Part shown: piece after piece, positions 41,130-50,344 of the stretch
How positions within the stretch are numbered: position 1 is the stretch's first letter
Layout: every line of letters begins with the position of its first letter
Source: Altibacter lentus
GTDB taxonomy: Bacteria; Bacteroidota; Bacteroidia; Flavobacteriales; Flavobacteriaceae
DNA length: 64,000 nt
Assembly: GCF_000746845.1 (NCBI RefSeq)
Contig: NZ_KN050846.1
Coordinates: forward strand, 2,992,963-3,056,962
Direction of reading: 5' to 3'
The notes under the pieces: model-generated
Told to the model about the DNA's origin: nothing
Database searches by the model: none
What the model saw: only the letters and a program-made list of their open reading frames with translations
Made by a program: the position numbers and the translations under genes

Positions 41130-42524
41130 ATGTCCCAAAAGTCGAATATCCATTTTGATATTTCCGAACGTAAGATCTTGCTCCGCCTCTTCGATATCAC
41201 AGCGGTGCTGTCTGCCCTGTATCTGGTGGGCCTGGTGTTCAATTTCGATTATTTTAAGATCAACGCCGACCATTGGGTGTGGTCCATCGTTCTGGCGGTA
41301 TATCTTACCATATTTGCAACTATTTTCGAGCTGTACAACCTACAAAAGGCCAGCAGGTTTGAGGTCGTTGTCCAAAACATCATCCTTACCTCTTCGGTCA
41401 CCGTACTGTTCTATTTGCTCACACCATTCTTCACACCTGCCTTACCGGCGAACCGATTACAGATCATATACTTCTATATAGCTATTAATCTGTCGTTATT
41501 TCTTTGGAGGTACGCGTACATCGTATTGATCTCGGCACCCCGATTCTTTAAAAAGGTTGTTCTGGTCGGGAATGCACGCGAACTGGACACAATTATTACG
41601 TCCTTACAACGATCGGACCCTAACTATAAAGTAATAGGGTATATCAACACAGATTCGACGCGTTATGTTTCTGAAAGATACCCCGGCCTGCATGATATTC
41701 AAATTTTAAATGTTGCTGAAACCTTATCGGATCTGGGAATCTCTGAAATCGTTGTCGCCACACCGCATTCGTCCGGGATGACCGTAGAACTTTACAACCA
41801 GTTGATCCTGTTATTAGAGAACGGTGTAGCCATACGGGAGTACACCCAGGTATACGAAGAGATCAACCGCCGCGTTCCCGTGCAGCATGTAGATAAGGAC
41901 TTCTATCGCTATTTTCCTTTCAGTCGAAGCAATCAGAACAAGTTATACCTCTTCTTTCACCGGATCCTGGATCTTCTTTTCTCTGTGATCGGACTTGTTT
42001 TCGGGCTGGTGATCTTTCCCATCATTCTTGTTGGAAACATATTTGCAAACAGGGGCCCTTTGTTCTACACCCAAATGCGGGTAGGGAGGAACGGAAAGCA
42101 TTTCAGGATCTATAAATTGCGCAGTATGGTGCGTGACGCCGAAAAGCACGGTGCGCAATTCGCAGAACATAAGGATACCCGGGTCACAAAATTCGGACGT
42201 TTCTTACGCCGATCCCGTTTCGATGAGATCCCACAATTCATCAACGTGATAAAAGGGGATATGAGTGTGATAGGTCCCCGACCGGAGCGGCCTGTGTTTG
42301 TCAAGGAACTCTCTGAAAAGATCCCTTTCTATGAAGTAAGACACTTAGTTAAGCCCGGCGTGACCGGTTGGGCTCAGGTGAATGCGAAATACGGGATGAC
42401 ACAGGAGGATGCTCTTGAAAAACTGCAATACGATCTCTACTATATAAAACGCCGAAGTCTGTTCCTGGACATCAGTATCGTGATAAAAACACTGAGTACC
42501 ATCATCTTCTACAGGGGGCAGTAG
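41130..42524 (+). CDS. Polyprenyl glycosylphosphotransferase (WcaJ/WbaP type)
   Basis: A 464-residue initiating enzyme with the full WcaJ/WbaP layout. About four N-terminal membrane helices are followed by a cytosolic Rossmann-like part (VVLVGNARELDTII), another membrane-entering helix (about 273-300) and the catalytic domain with RFDEIPQFINVIKGDMS (Asp365-Glu366) and GPRPERPVF. It ends with VKPGVTGWAQVNA, a family signature. It transfers a hexose-1-phosphate to undecaprenyl phosphate. It closes the locus; the next gene is convergent after 30 bases. Confidence 0.94.
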   Translation: MSQKSNIHFDISERKILLRLFDITAVLSALYLVGLVFNFDYFKINADHWVWSIVLAVYLTIFATIFELYNLQKASRFEVVVQNIILTSSVTVLFYLLTPFFTPALPANRLQIIYFYIAINLSLFLWRYAYIVLISAPRFFKKVVLVGNARELDTIITSLQRSDPNYKVIGYINTDSTRYVSERYPGLHDIQILNVAETLSDLGISEIVVATPHSSGMTVELYNQLILLLENGVAIREYTQVYEEINRRVPVQHVDKDFYRYFPFSRSNQNKLYLFFHRILDLLFSVIGLVFGLVIFPIILVGNIFANRGPLFYTQMRVGRNGKHFRIYKLRSMVRDAEKHGAQFAEHKDTRVTKFGRFLRRSRFDEIPQFINVIKGDMSVIGPRPERPVFVKELSEKIPFYEVRHLVKPGVTGWAQVNAKYGMTQEDALEKLQYDLYYIKRRSLFLDISIVIKTLSTIIFYRGQ

Positions 42525-42554
42525 AGACGTAAAAACATGAAGCATTCCCGGAGG

Positions 42555-43748
42555 TTATTCTGTCGCTTCCTGTACTCTCTTCAGATAGCCGATCACGAAT
42601 ACATAGCGTACAGCCATGGCGATAAAAAGCGGGATAAATGCGTAGGCGAATTCCTGGACACCCGTGAACCAGTGTATCACCACCATGATCAGCAGCAATA
42701 ACAGAAAAATGATATAGCGACGAAGCCACACAGGCGGGCTCTTTCTGGCTATAAAAACAGCTAACAGAAGATTTACCGGAAAGGCCCACAACATATTATA
42801 ATTGTTTGCCGTTGCCGTGTGATCTGTTGCCAGCCACAATAGCAGCAAGAAGAATCCTATTAAACCTGTACTAAAGAATACTATGGCATCCAGCCTTCTG
42901 CAACGTGATTTTTTGCGGATGTCTTTCACTGTCATCATAAGAATGAACAAGGCTATAAGGATAAAAACAAACAGCGGACTCGTAAAAAAACCGGTGCTTT
43001 CCTGTTGTGGGGTATTTTGAAAAAGCGTCTCAGTTCCTGCCACAAGCGGTTGGATTCCGCCGGGATTACTAATAGTAGCGGCTGATGCGGCTTTAAAGAT
43101 ATAGTCGGGAAGGAACTGATGTTCCCAGGGAGAAGCTTCCACATCCACCACGGCACCAATCGCTACATCCATTCCCAGACTCCCCCAACTGTTCCAGTGC
43201 ACATTTTGTTGTATCAGTTCACGAAAGGTATGTGGTTCGTCCACATAGGAATCGGGGTAGGTGATGGCGTCTCCCAAAGATGCTACCAGAACATCCCTGA
43301 TCTTCGTCGCGCAATTATCATAAAAGAAATCGTATTTGTAATGTTGATTCTCCGGGAGAGCGTTTTCCTGAAGGTAGTTGAATACAGCGCGTTTCTGTTC
43401 GTAAGGCAGGTCCAGCGTCTGTTCTTTCACCCATCGGTTTTGAGCGATATACATGTTGAGGAACGGCTCATAATAGCTTACCCCCAGTTTATAAAGAAGT
43501 TTCCCGCGTGCGAATTTTGTATAGAAATTCGGGGTGTCGAAGTCGTAAACTCCGTAATTATAGACAATGTCCAATCCGTTGGCCGGATCGTTGATACGAA
43601 AGGCACTATGGCCAAACTTATCGTACAATTGTTTTCCGGGGCCAATCGTTAGAATACTTACTTCTGCTGCTTCAGAAAGGGTAAAAGATTGTGCGAATAC
43701 AGCACTTTTCAGACACAAACAAAGCGCGAGGAGGTAGAGTTTTTTCAT
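42555..43748 (-). CDS. lnb: DUF4105 / Lnb-like lipoprotein N-acyltransferase
   Basis: The 397-residue protein has a signal peptide (1-20), a periplasmic domain and five or so C-terminal membrane helices (from about residue 255). The periplasmic domain has KFGHSAFRIND (His47) and YDNCATKIRD (Cys146), a His/Cys pair like that of the NlpC/P60 fold. Pfam's former DUF4105 is now named for Lnb, which N-acylates lipoproteins in Bacteroides. So this is probably the last step of lipoprotein maturation in an organism group lacking canonical Lnt. It is unrelated in function to the glycan locus it converges on. Confidence 0.82.
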   Translation of the reverse strand: MKKLYLLALCLCLKSAVFAQSFTLSEAAEVSILTIGPGKQLYDKFGHSAFRINDPANGLDIVYNYGVYDFDTPNFYTKFARGKLLYKLGVSYYEPFLNMYIAQNRWVKEQTLDLPYEQKRAVFNYLQENALPENQHYKYDFFYDNCATKIRDVLVASLGDAITYPDSYVDEPHTFRELIQQNVHWNSWGSLGMDVAIGAVVDVEASPWEHQFLPDYIFKAASAATISNPGGIQPLVAGTETLFQNTPQQESTGFFTSPLFVFILIALFILMMTVKDIRKKSRCRRLDAIVFFSTGLIGFFLLLLWLATDHTATANNYNMLWAFPVNLLLAVFIARKSPPVWLRRYIIFLLLLLIMVVIHWFTGVQEFAYAFIPLFIAMAVRYVFVIGYLKRVQEATE

Positions 43749-43785
43749 AAAGGAAGAGGCCTTTTTTAGGTTACTTCGGAAGGGA

Positions 43786-44880
43786 TCATCTAAAGATGCT
43801 CCAGTCCAGTTTTACTGAAAACACATTGCTGTACAAGGCAGCACTTTGATCGCCAATATCGGTAAGGGCGTAATCCACTTGTATTCCCTTGTATTTGAAG
43901 CCCACACCAATATTGGGTTGAAACCCAACCGAATCACTTCCATCCAGTTGTGTTATATTTTGAAAGTTGCCAACCCCGCCACGTACAAAGACCATGTCGA
44001 TATACCCAAACTCAAACCCAACGGCCGGATCGATACTCGCAAAAGAGGTAGAAACAATGTCATTGGTTTCAGCAAAGCGGAAATTGAAGTCTACTTCCGT
44101 TAACAATGAGAAATCGTAGTGAAAAATGAACGTACGCGCCACCCCTAACTGTAGTTTGGGAATAGTGATCTCAGTATTTTCAGGAAGTTCCTGATTTTGT
44201 CCTTCCACCGCCCCGGCGATGTCGGCGAATTTTTCTTCATCTATGGACCAGGCGTTGAAGGTGGTGGTTATGTCCCTTGCCATAAGGCCAAATTTCCAGT
44301 CGTTCTTCTCAAACTGTATCCCGGCATCAAGGCCAAATCCCCAGGAAGAGGCGAAGTCGCCAATGATCCTGCGGATCACCTTTGCATTCACTCCAAAATT
44401 GAGACCGTCCAGCGGCAACCTTCGGGCGTAAGAAAAAGTAAGCCCGTAATCGGCCGTAGAGAAGAGGCTTATTCGGTTGTAATCGATATTCCCCTGCTCA
44501 TCGATCAATTGTGTGGTATTCAGGATGTCGTCCACCCCAAAGCGGATCACAGAGAAGCCAACGGCACTTTCGTTGTCAAGGGGCATAGCGAAGCCCGCAT
44601 AATCGTAGTTTGCGATATTGGCAAAATAAGAAGCATGCATGAGGGAAAGTTCCTTTTCTTCTAAATTTACAAGTCCCGCAGGGTTCCAATAGACCGAATT
44701 CACGTCTTTGGTAGAAGCCACTACGGCATTTGCCATTCCAAAGGCGGCCGCATCGACCCCAATATTCATAAACTCGTTAGAATACTTTCGAACCGTTTGA
44801 GCTACCGTGGAGAGCGAAATAAAAAATAAAATGAAAAGGGCCTTCTTTTTCAAGCGTTTAATTTTGGGCAAATATCTCAC
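43786..44880 (-). CDS. PorV/PorQ-family outer-membrane protein
   Basis: A beta-barrel-type protein of 364 residues as drawn, with a GTG start at 44880; a TTG at 44853 would place the signal peptide (KKKALFILFFISLSTVAQ) right at the N-terminus and is a fair alternative. The mature part begins with a segment like PorV proteins: FMNIGVDAAAFGMANAVVASTKDVNSVYWNPAGL (quoted in part; residues about 36-70). PorV shuttles T9SS cargo to its attachment complex, whereas PorQ-type proteins have related roles. A T9SS substrate is encoded nearby at 45779. Which subgroup this belongs to was not settled. Confidence 0.8.
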   Translation of the reverse strand: MRYLPKIKRLKKKALFILFFISLSTVAQTVRKYSNEFMNIGVDAAAFGMANAVVASTKDVNSVYWNPAGLVNLEEKELSLMHASYFANIANYDYAGFAMPLDNESAVGFSVIRFGVDDILNTTQLIDEQGNIDYNRISLFSTADYGLTFSYARRLPLDGLNFGVNAKVIRRIIGDFASSWGFGLDAGIQFEKNDWKFGLMARDITTTFNAWSIDEEKFADIAGAVEGQNQELPENTEITIPKLQLGVARTFIFHYDFSLLTEVDFNFRFAETNDIVSTSFASIDPAVGFEFGYIDMVFVRGGVGNFQNITQLDGSDSVGFQPNIGVGFKYKGIQVDYALTDIGDQSAALYSNVFSVKLDWSIFR

Positions 44881-44902
44881 TATTTTACAGAATACTAAAC
44901 TA

Positions 44903-44910
44903 TATTTTTG
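44903..44910 (+). promoter_or_regulatory. Possible -7 box of pssA
   Basis: TATTTTTG matches TAnnTTTG exactly and lies 69 bases before the pssA ATG in the divergent gap between the PorV-like gene and pssA. No clear -33 TTG was seen, and AT-rich DNA makes chance matches likely. Confidence 0.3.
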
Positions 44911-44978
44911 GCGACATATTGTACAATTATAGGGTTAGACGCAAATACTTTCCTATTTTTACAGTATTGATCAAAATT

Positions 44979-45731
44979 ATGGTAAAACAGATCCCAAATA
45001 TCATCACATCGCTAAATTTGCTGTGTGGTTGCGTTGCTATCCTGTTTGCGGTTTCCGGCGACTTGGTTACGGCAGCTTTCTTTGTTTTCTTCGGAATTTT
45101 CTTTGATTTCTTCGATGGTCTGGCCGCACGAGTCTTAAAAGCACAAAGCAAGATAGGACTGGAGCTCGATTCTCTGGCCGATGTGGTGACCAGTGGCGTG
45201 GCTCCGGCTGTTGTTATGGTCCAACTGTTACACTTGTCTTATTTCGGCACCGAACTTTCCATAGACTCGATGTTCGATGATGCCGCCTGGAACAGTTCTT
45301 TACGCAGCTATATGCCCTTTGTGGGGTTGCTTATTGCGGTGGCATCGGCCTACCGCCTGGCAAAATTCAATGTAGATACCCGGCAGTCAGAAAGTTTTAT
45401 TGGATTGCCCACTCCGGCTAATGCGTTATTGATCTTAAGCATTCCTTTGATCCTTCATTTTCAATTCACCGAAGCTGTTGCTTCCGTGCTCCTGAATTCT
45501 TGGTTTCTCATTGGACTTACCATTGTAAGTTCCTTTTTATTGAATGCCGAATTGCCGTTGTTCGCTCTTAAATTCAAGACTTGGGACCTGAAATCGAATG
45601 CGCTTCGGCTCGTTTTCCTGGTGGGTTGTCTGTTGGCGATAGTAATGCTTCGGTTTATTGCGATCCCGGTGATCATACTGTGGTATATTCTGCTGTCGCT
45701 CCTTTGGAAAAACCCTCGGGCAATCCAATAA
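44979..45731 (+). CDS. pssA: CDP-diacylglycerol--serine O-phosphatidyltransferase
   Basis: ATG at 44979 begins the usual VKQIPNIITSLNLLCGC start, so the longer frame from 44919 is not used (250 residues). The CDP-alcohol phosphotransferase signature runs from DGLAAR through G to DSLAD, with the required three aspartates (residues about 44-66). Around seven membrane helices follow. The product makes phosphatidylserine, the precursor of phosphatidylethanolamine. The gene stands alone, divergent from the PorV-like gene and convergent with the propeller gene. Confidence 0.93.
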   Translation: MVKQIPNIITSLNLLCGCVAILFAVSGDLVTAAFFVFFGIFFDFFDGLAARVLKAQSKIGLELDSLADVVTSGVAPAVVMVQLLHLSYFGTELSIDSMFDDAAWNSSLRSYMPFVGLLIAVASAYRLAKFNVDTRQSESFIGLPTPANALLILSIPLILHFQFTEAVASVLLNSWFLIGLTIVSSFLLNAELPLFALKFKTWDLKSNALRLVFLVGCLLAIVMLRFIAIPVIILWYILLSLLWKNPRAIQ

Positions 45732-45778
45732 ATCCATAACGCTTTTTCAAAGATGCGCAGGCACACCGCGGAGTCTCA

Positions 45779-48046
45779 TCATTCCTTTATCAGTTTAAGG
45801 GTCGTACTACGTTTATTGGAGGTAATGGTGCAAAAGTAGATACCGCTCCTTTTGCCTGACAGGTCCAAGATCACGCTGTTTTCCCCGGGAATGATCTCTT
45901 TGGGTTCCAAACGTTGCATCTCTCGGCCTAAAATATCGTACACCACTATCGTTACCGGGCTTGCATCCGGGACACTAAAAGAAAGTGTAGTTGTCTTTTC
46001 GAACGGATTTGGGAAACTGATTCCTTGCAGTTCTTCCGTTGCCGTTAGGTCCTGGACACTCAACAGACGTTCTAAAGAACGGTCCACACATTCGAAACCG
46101 GCGATCCCGTTCGGATTATAGATACTGAAGCCTTCACTTTGGGTGAGTGCCCAGATATTTCCGAAGGAATCCACGTCAATATCTTCCACCTGCTTATGCG
46201 CCAAGGGGGAGTCGGCTGCAAGGAAGGTTGTAAAGGTCGTTCCGGTCCCGTCAAAATAGGAAATGCCTCCATAATACGGCCAGATCTGTGTATTATGTGC
46301 ACTGATATAAATATTGTCGTTGCTGTCTATAGCGATTGCGGTTACATAGTCTGCGGCTATGTTACTGTTGGTGGTGTCCCAGCTGGTCCAGGTGCTGCCG
46401 TCATATTTCCAAAGCCCTGTGGTTGTTGCCAGCCACATAGCATCGGTGCTGTCGAACTTAATATCCCGAACATGCTCGATACCTTGCGGAGTGAGATCAA
46501 TGGTGGTCCAGTTACCATCTTCGTAGATATCGATTCCTTGGTAGTGACCCAGGTACATTTGATTCCCATGCCGCGACAGACAATTAGGGGCGCCTGTCAA
46601 CCCATTGGAAAGGTCGAACAGGGTCCATGTATTATCCACTTTGTCGTACATGAAGGTATTGACATTAGAACCTCTAATAAATACGTGCCCGTCTGCAGTG
46701 GCCTCAATCTCTTCAGGAAACTGAAGTGCGGGATGCGAATTGGTATTGTCCCAGATCACCCAGGCATCATAGTCCTGATAGTCACCGTTGGGGATTTGAA
46801 TGGCGTACCCGGAAGTTCCATCGTACGTGAACCAGATATCGCCGTCGCCATCCTCTGTGGTGGATGTCCCGATGGTTGTCTGAAAGAGTGGCTGGGGGTT
46901 GGGATAAAGGCCTTCGTTATTGGGGCCGTACACTTCCCAGTTGGGGCAATCGAACACTTGAATGCCTCCGTTCCCGTTGGCGAACCATCTTCTGCCCTGA
47001 CTGTCGATAAAGATATCGTTGTTGAAATCGGTAGGAAGTCCGGTGTTGTATTGGGTGTATTTTGTGTATTCCGTACCATCGAATCGTGCTACGATCCCAT
47101 ATCCTGAAACCCAGTAATTGTTTTCACTGTCTATAAAACTGTCGAACATGGAGAAACTGGTATATTCTTCATGCCAGTTGGAGCCATCAAAATAAACAAT
47201 GGTCGTATTGCTACCGGCCAGGAGTACCCGGTCTCCGCGAATATCCATGGTATAGGCCGTAAAATTTGAAGCAGGCCAGTCACTTTGATTGATCTGTGTC
47301 CAAGCGGTGCCGTCGTAAATGTCTATCGCATTGCCTACCAATGCCCATATCCTGTTCTGGTCGTCGATCTCAACCTCTCGCACATCGTTGGAAGAGAGGT
47401 CGCTATTGGCGGTTGTATGTTGGGTCCAAGTAGTTCCGTCATATTGAATAAGGCCTGTATCTGAAGCGATCCATACCGTATTGCTGGCATCTATGGCGAT
47501 GTCCCGGAGTTCACCGGCAGGAAGATCGGAATTGGCCGTAGTATAATAGTCCCAAGTGGAAGCATTTAAATAGCCTACTCCTGCTTGGGAGGGGTCTCCC
47601 GAGGTCACCACCCATACATCGTCATTTGTATCGATCCCAATACCTTCTATCTGGTGGGCCAAAAGGGGTGAGTTGGAAGTGTCGTAAAGGTTCCAGTTCA
47701 ATCCATCTTCGGAAGTGGCCAGACCTACTTCGGTTCCAACCCAGATGATACCGGTGCTGTCAAATTCGATATCGAGAATGAGGCCGTTGGGTAAATAGTT
47801 CTCGTTGTAGGTTCCCCAGTTGGTGTATATGGTGTCGTTGGTTCTAATTCGAACCAGACTGCCTTCGTCGTGAGTGGAAGAGTAGCCCCCGGTCCAGACA
47901 TTGTCAAATGCATCTCCTACGATGGTGGTATGTGAAAGGTCTCCAACACCGGTGTTATCACGGCGAATGTAAGTCCAGTTGGGATCTTGTGCTTGTACTA
48001 TGCTTGTGATTATTAGAAAAAGGCTTAGGAGTATTATTTTCTTCAT
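45779..48046 (-). CDS. T9SS-secreted two-component-regulator-type propeller protein
   Basis: The 755-residue protein has a signal peptide (1-19) and then many repeats of the form 'IAIDSSNTVWIAS..GLIQYDGTTWT', a propeller of the kind found in hybrid two-component sensors. The C-terminus (about 680-755) is a type A sorting domain with FPNPFEKTTTLSFSVPD, VVYDILGREMQRL and GIYFCTITSNKRSTTLKLIKE split over its end. It has no membrane helix or kinase, so it should be exported through T9SS and be released or fixed on the cell surface. Partner and ligand are unknown. Confidence 0.9.
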   Translation of the reverse strand: MKKIILLSLFLIITSIVQAQDPNWTYIRRDNTGVGDLSHTTIVGDAFDNVWTGGYSSTHDEGSLVRIRTNDTIYTNWGTYNENYLPNGLILDIEFDSTGIIWVGTEVGLATSEDGLNWNLYDTSNSPLLAHQIEGIGIDTNDDVWVVTSGDPSQAGVGYLNASTWDYYTTANSDLPAGELRDIAIDASNTVWIASDTGLIQYDGTTWTQHTTANSDLSSNDVREVEIDDQNRIWALVGNAIDIYDGTAWTQINQSDWPASNFTAYTMDIRGDRVLLAGSNTTIVYFDGSNWHEEYTSFSMFDSFIDSENNYWVSGYGIVARFDGTEYTKYTQYNTGLPTDFNNDIFIDSQGRRWFANGNGGIQVFDCPNWEVYGPNNEGLYPNPQPLFQTTIGTSTTEDGDGDIWFTYDGTSGYAIQIPNGDYQDYDAWVIWDNTNSHPALQFPEEIEATADGHVFIRGSNVNTFMYDKVDNTWTLFDLSNGLTGAPNCLSRHGNQMYLGHYQGIDIYEDGNWTTIDLTPQGIEHVRDIKFDSTDAMWLATTTGLWKYDGSTWTSWDTTNSNIAADYVTAIAIDSNDNIYISAHNTQIWPYYGGISYFDGTGTTFTTFLAADSPLAHKQVEDIDVDSFGNIWALTQSEGFSIYNPNGIAGFECVDRSLERLLSVQDLTATEELQGISFPNPFEKTTTLSFSVPDASPVTIVVYDILGREMQRLEPKEIIPGENSVILDLSGKRSGIYFCTITSNKRSTTLKLIKE

Positions 48047-48354
48047 GACGGTAAGGTTTATATTATAACAAAACAGAAAGGAATGACCCTACCTTAGGAA
48101 TCGCTTTTTTAAAAGACATTGTGGTAAAGTCCTTCTTTTTAAAGATACAAAAAACGACGTTACGCGTCAAGAGGGGGCTGTTTTTAAGAAGACGAGACCA
48201 TTTGATCGCAGACCTTGAAGATCCTTGGGAAAGTAAAAGATTCGTTAGTATGAAGATCTCGGGAAAGGGATTGCGTGAATTGTTTGAGCTCTTTTGGGAA
48301 TGCAAAAAGCGAGTCACAAAAGCCCGGTCCGCCTTTGGCGGATTCCCCCAAAAA
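48047..48354. other. 308-base intergenic region with a small hairpin
   Basis: The region between the propeller gene start and the lptB end holds no convincing gene; an 81-codon plus-strand frame (48121-48366) is basic, unlike any family I know, and runs into the lptB end. TCCGCC-TTT-GGCGGA at 48328-48342 is a perfect 6-base-pair hairpin just beyond the lptB stop. On the minus strand it is followed by CCGGGCTTTTG, so it may be a weak lptB terminator. The upstream part should contain the promoter of the propeller gene, but no exact TAnnTTTG was found. Confidence 0.6.
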
Positions 48355-49095
48355 TTAAAACAATAACTTTTTCTTTCGAAGTTCGAAATTCTGACCCAGA
48401 TATACCTTTCGCACCATTTCGTCGGCAGCGAGTTCTTCGGGGACGCCGTGTTTTAAGATGCTGCCTTCAAACATGAGGTAGGTGCGGTCTGTGATGGCCA
48501 GTGTTTCCTGTACGTTATGGTCTGTGATAAGGATCCCGATGTTCTTATTCTTCAATTGCGCCACGATACGCTGGATGTCCTCAACGGCGACAGGATCGAC
48601 CCCTGCGAAAGGTTCATCCAGTAAGATGAAATGCGGGTCGGTGGCCAGTGCGCGTGCGATCTCGGTACGTCTTCGTTCCCCGCCACTAAGCAGGTCACCG
48701 CGGTTGGTGCGAATATGTCCCAGTCCAAATTCCTCGATGAGGGTCTCCATCTTTTCACGCTGTTCTTTCTTGGAAAGCTTAGTGAGCTGAAGGACACTAA
48801 GAATGTTGTCTTCCACACTTAACTTTCGGAATACCGAAGCTTCCTGTGCCAGATATCCAATACCATTTTGCGCCCTTTTGTACATAGGGTACTTGGTGAT
48901 CTCCTTTCCTTCCAGGAATATTTGACCCCCGTTGGGTTTTATAAGACCCACGATCATGTAGAAGGAAGTAGTCTTTCCGGCGCCATTGGGTCCCAGCAGT
49001 CCGACGATCTCTCCCTGATTTACCTCCACAGAGATCCCTTTCACCACTTTACGGCCTTTGTACGATTTAATGAGATTTTCTGCTCTTAGTTTCAT
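48355..49095 (-). CDS. lptB: LPS export ABC transporter ATP-binding protein
   Basis: A 246-residue ATPase with Walker [20 protein letters not shown], the [18 protein letters not shown] signature, Walker [15 protein letters not shown] and the LptB-characteristic [20 protein letters not shown]. It powers transfer of lipopolysaccharide from the inner membrane to the Lpt bridge. It lies 60 bases after the carboxymuconolactone decarboxylase gene on the same strand as kdsD and tatC, so the four genes may form one operon. KdsD (Kdo synthesis) in the same group fits an LPS theme. Confidence 0.94.
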   Translation of the reverse strand: MKLRAENLIKSYKGRKVVKGISVEVNQGEIVGLLGPNGAGKTTSFYMIVGLIKPNGGQIFLEGKEITKYPMYKRAQNGIGYLAQEASVFRKLSVEDNILSVLQLTKLSKKEQREKMETLIEEFGLGHIRTNRGDLLSGGERRRTEIARALATDPHFILLDEPFAGVDPVAVEDIQRIVAQLKNKNIGILITDHNVQETLAITDRTYLMFEGSILKHGVPEELAADEMVRKVYLGQNFELRKKKLLF

Positions 49096-49155
49096 GAAGG
49101 ATATGCTTTGATAACAGGAACGTTAAAAGTACTATATAATTTCAGGATTGAAAAA

Positions 49156-49509
49156 TCAGGAGCTCTTTTGGTCCAATGCTTCCCAAAATTCGAAGGCACG
49201 GCGTAAATGCGGGATCACGATGGTACCGCCGATCAATAAGGAGATGCTCATGGCTTCCACCGCCTCTTCTTTGGTGATGCCAAGCTTATGGCACTCTTCC
49301 AAATGGTAGCGCACACAGTCGTCGCAACGCAATACCAGCGAATTACCAAGCCCTAAGAGTTCTTTGGTTTTCTTCGGAAGGGTTCCCTCCATATAGGCGT
49401 TGGTGTCGAGATTGAAGATGCGTTTAATGATCTTGTTATTATCCTCCAGCATTTTTTCGTTCATACGGGAACGATAGGCGTTGAATTCGTCTACGATGTT
49501 ATTTGACAT
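49156..49509 (-). CDS. Carboxymuconolactone decarboxylase / AhpD-like protein
   Basis: A 117-residue single-domain protein with the AhpD-like redox motif RCDDCVRYH (Cys-x-x-Cys followed by His) and the helix KEEAVEAMSISLLIGGTIVIPHL. Members act as peroxidase-linked disulfide reductases or decarboxylases; the CxxC-x3-H arrangement favours a redox role. It overlaps tatC by 11 bases. No link with the neighbours' known functions is evident. Confidence 0.85.
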   Translation of the reverse strand: MSNNIVDEFNAYRSRMNEKMLEDNNKIIKRIFNLDTNAYMEGTLPKKTKELLGLGNSLVLRCDDCVRYHLEECHKLGITKEEAVEAMSISLLIGGTIVIPHLRRAFEFWEALDQKSS

Positions 49510-50344
49510 GTTGTTTTTTTGCTTTTTTATTTTGTCTTCTAATGACCCCTTTTGAGATGAAGATGCTCACCTCATATAATATAAGTACCGGAATGGCTAC
49601 GATGATCTGGCTGGCAATGTCCGGGGGTGTGATGATCGCCGAGATGATCAATACGATCACTAAAGCGAATTTGCGGTATTTTCGCAACATTTGCGGCGTG
49701 ACTACACCAATCTTGGTTAAAAAATAAATAATAATAGGGAGCTCGAATATCAGTCCGCTCGCCAATACCGAAGCACGCACCAGTGAGATATAACTACTAA
49801 GGTCGAAATCGTTGAATACCTGCTCACTCACTTGATAGCTTCCAAGAAAGTTGATGGACAGCGGGGTCACCACATAATAGCCAAACAACACGCCGGTAAA
49901 GAAGAGGAGCGATGCGATAATGATAAATCCCCGGCTGGTGCTGCGTTCGTTATCGTGTAATCCCGGACTTACAAAACGCCAGAATTCCCAGATGACATAG
50001 GGAAATGCGACCACGAATCCGGCGGTGATGGATGTCCAAATATGTGCAGAGAACTGCCCTGCCATCGTACGACTTTGGATTCGGAAAGGAAGTTCCGTAA
50101 AACAAAAGCTATCTTCAAAACCAAGGGACTGTGCCGCCCGGCACAATAGTTTGTAGGTAGGAAAATCGGCTTTCTTGGGTCCGAATAGCAGTACATCAAA
50201 AATAAAATCCTTCGCCAGAAAAGCAATCCCTCCCAACACGGTGACCGCAATGGTAGAACGAATAAGGTGCCAGCGGAGTTCTTCCAAATGGTCCAGGAAC
50301 GACATTTCCCTAGTTACGCCTTTTATTTTTTTTCGGAGTCCCAT
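49499..50344 (-). CDS. tatC: Twin-arginine translocase subunit TatC
   Basis: A 281-residue membrane protein with six helices, opening MSFLDHLEELRWHLIRS (the TatC N-terminal signature) after a short basic extension, and with FVSPGLHDNERS and VVTPLSINFLG further on. It recognises twin-arginine signal peptides. The long loop with AAQSLGFEDSFCFTELPF between helices 1 and 2 is typical for Bacteroidota TatC. Its ATG shares a base with the kdsD stop. TatA is not in the window. Confidence 0.94.
   Translation of the reverse strand: MGLRKKIKGVTREMSFLDHLEELRWHLIRSTIAVTVLGGIAFLAKDFIFDVLLFGPKKADFPTYKLLCRAAQSLGFEDSFCFTELPFRIQSRTMAGQFSAHIWTSITAGFVVAFPYVIWEFWRFVSPGLHDNERSTSRGFIIIASLLFFTGVLFGYYVVTPLSINFLGSYQVSEQVFNDFDLSSYISLVRASVLASGLIFELPIIIYFLTKIGVVTPQMLRKYRKFALVIVLIISAIITPPDIASQIIVAIPVLILYEVSIFISKGVIRRQNKKAKKQHVK

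Noticed and set aside
48121-48366. Plus-strand frame of 81 codons between the propeller gene and lptB
   Set aside because: Very basic, no recognised family, runs into the end of lptB, and its 3' part is a hairpin.
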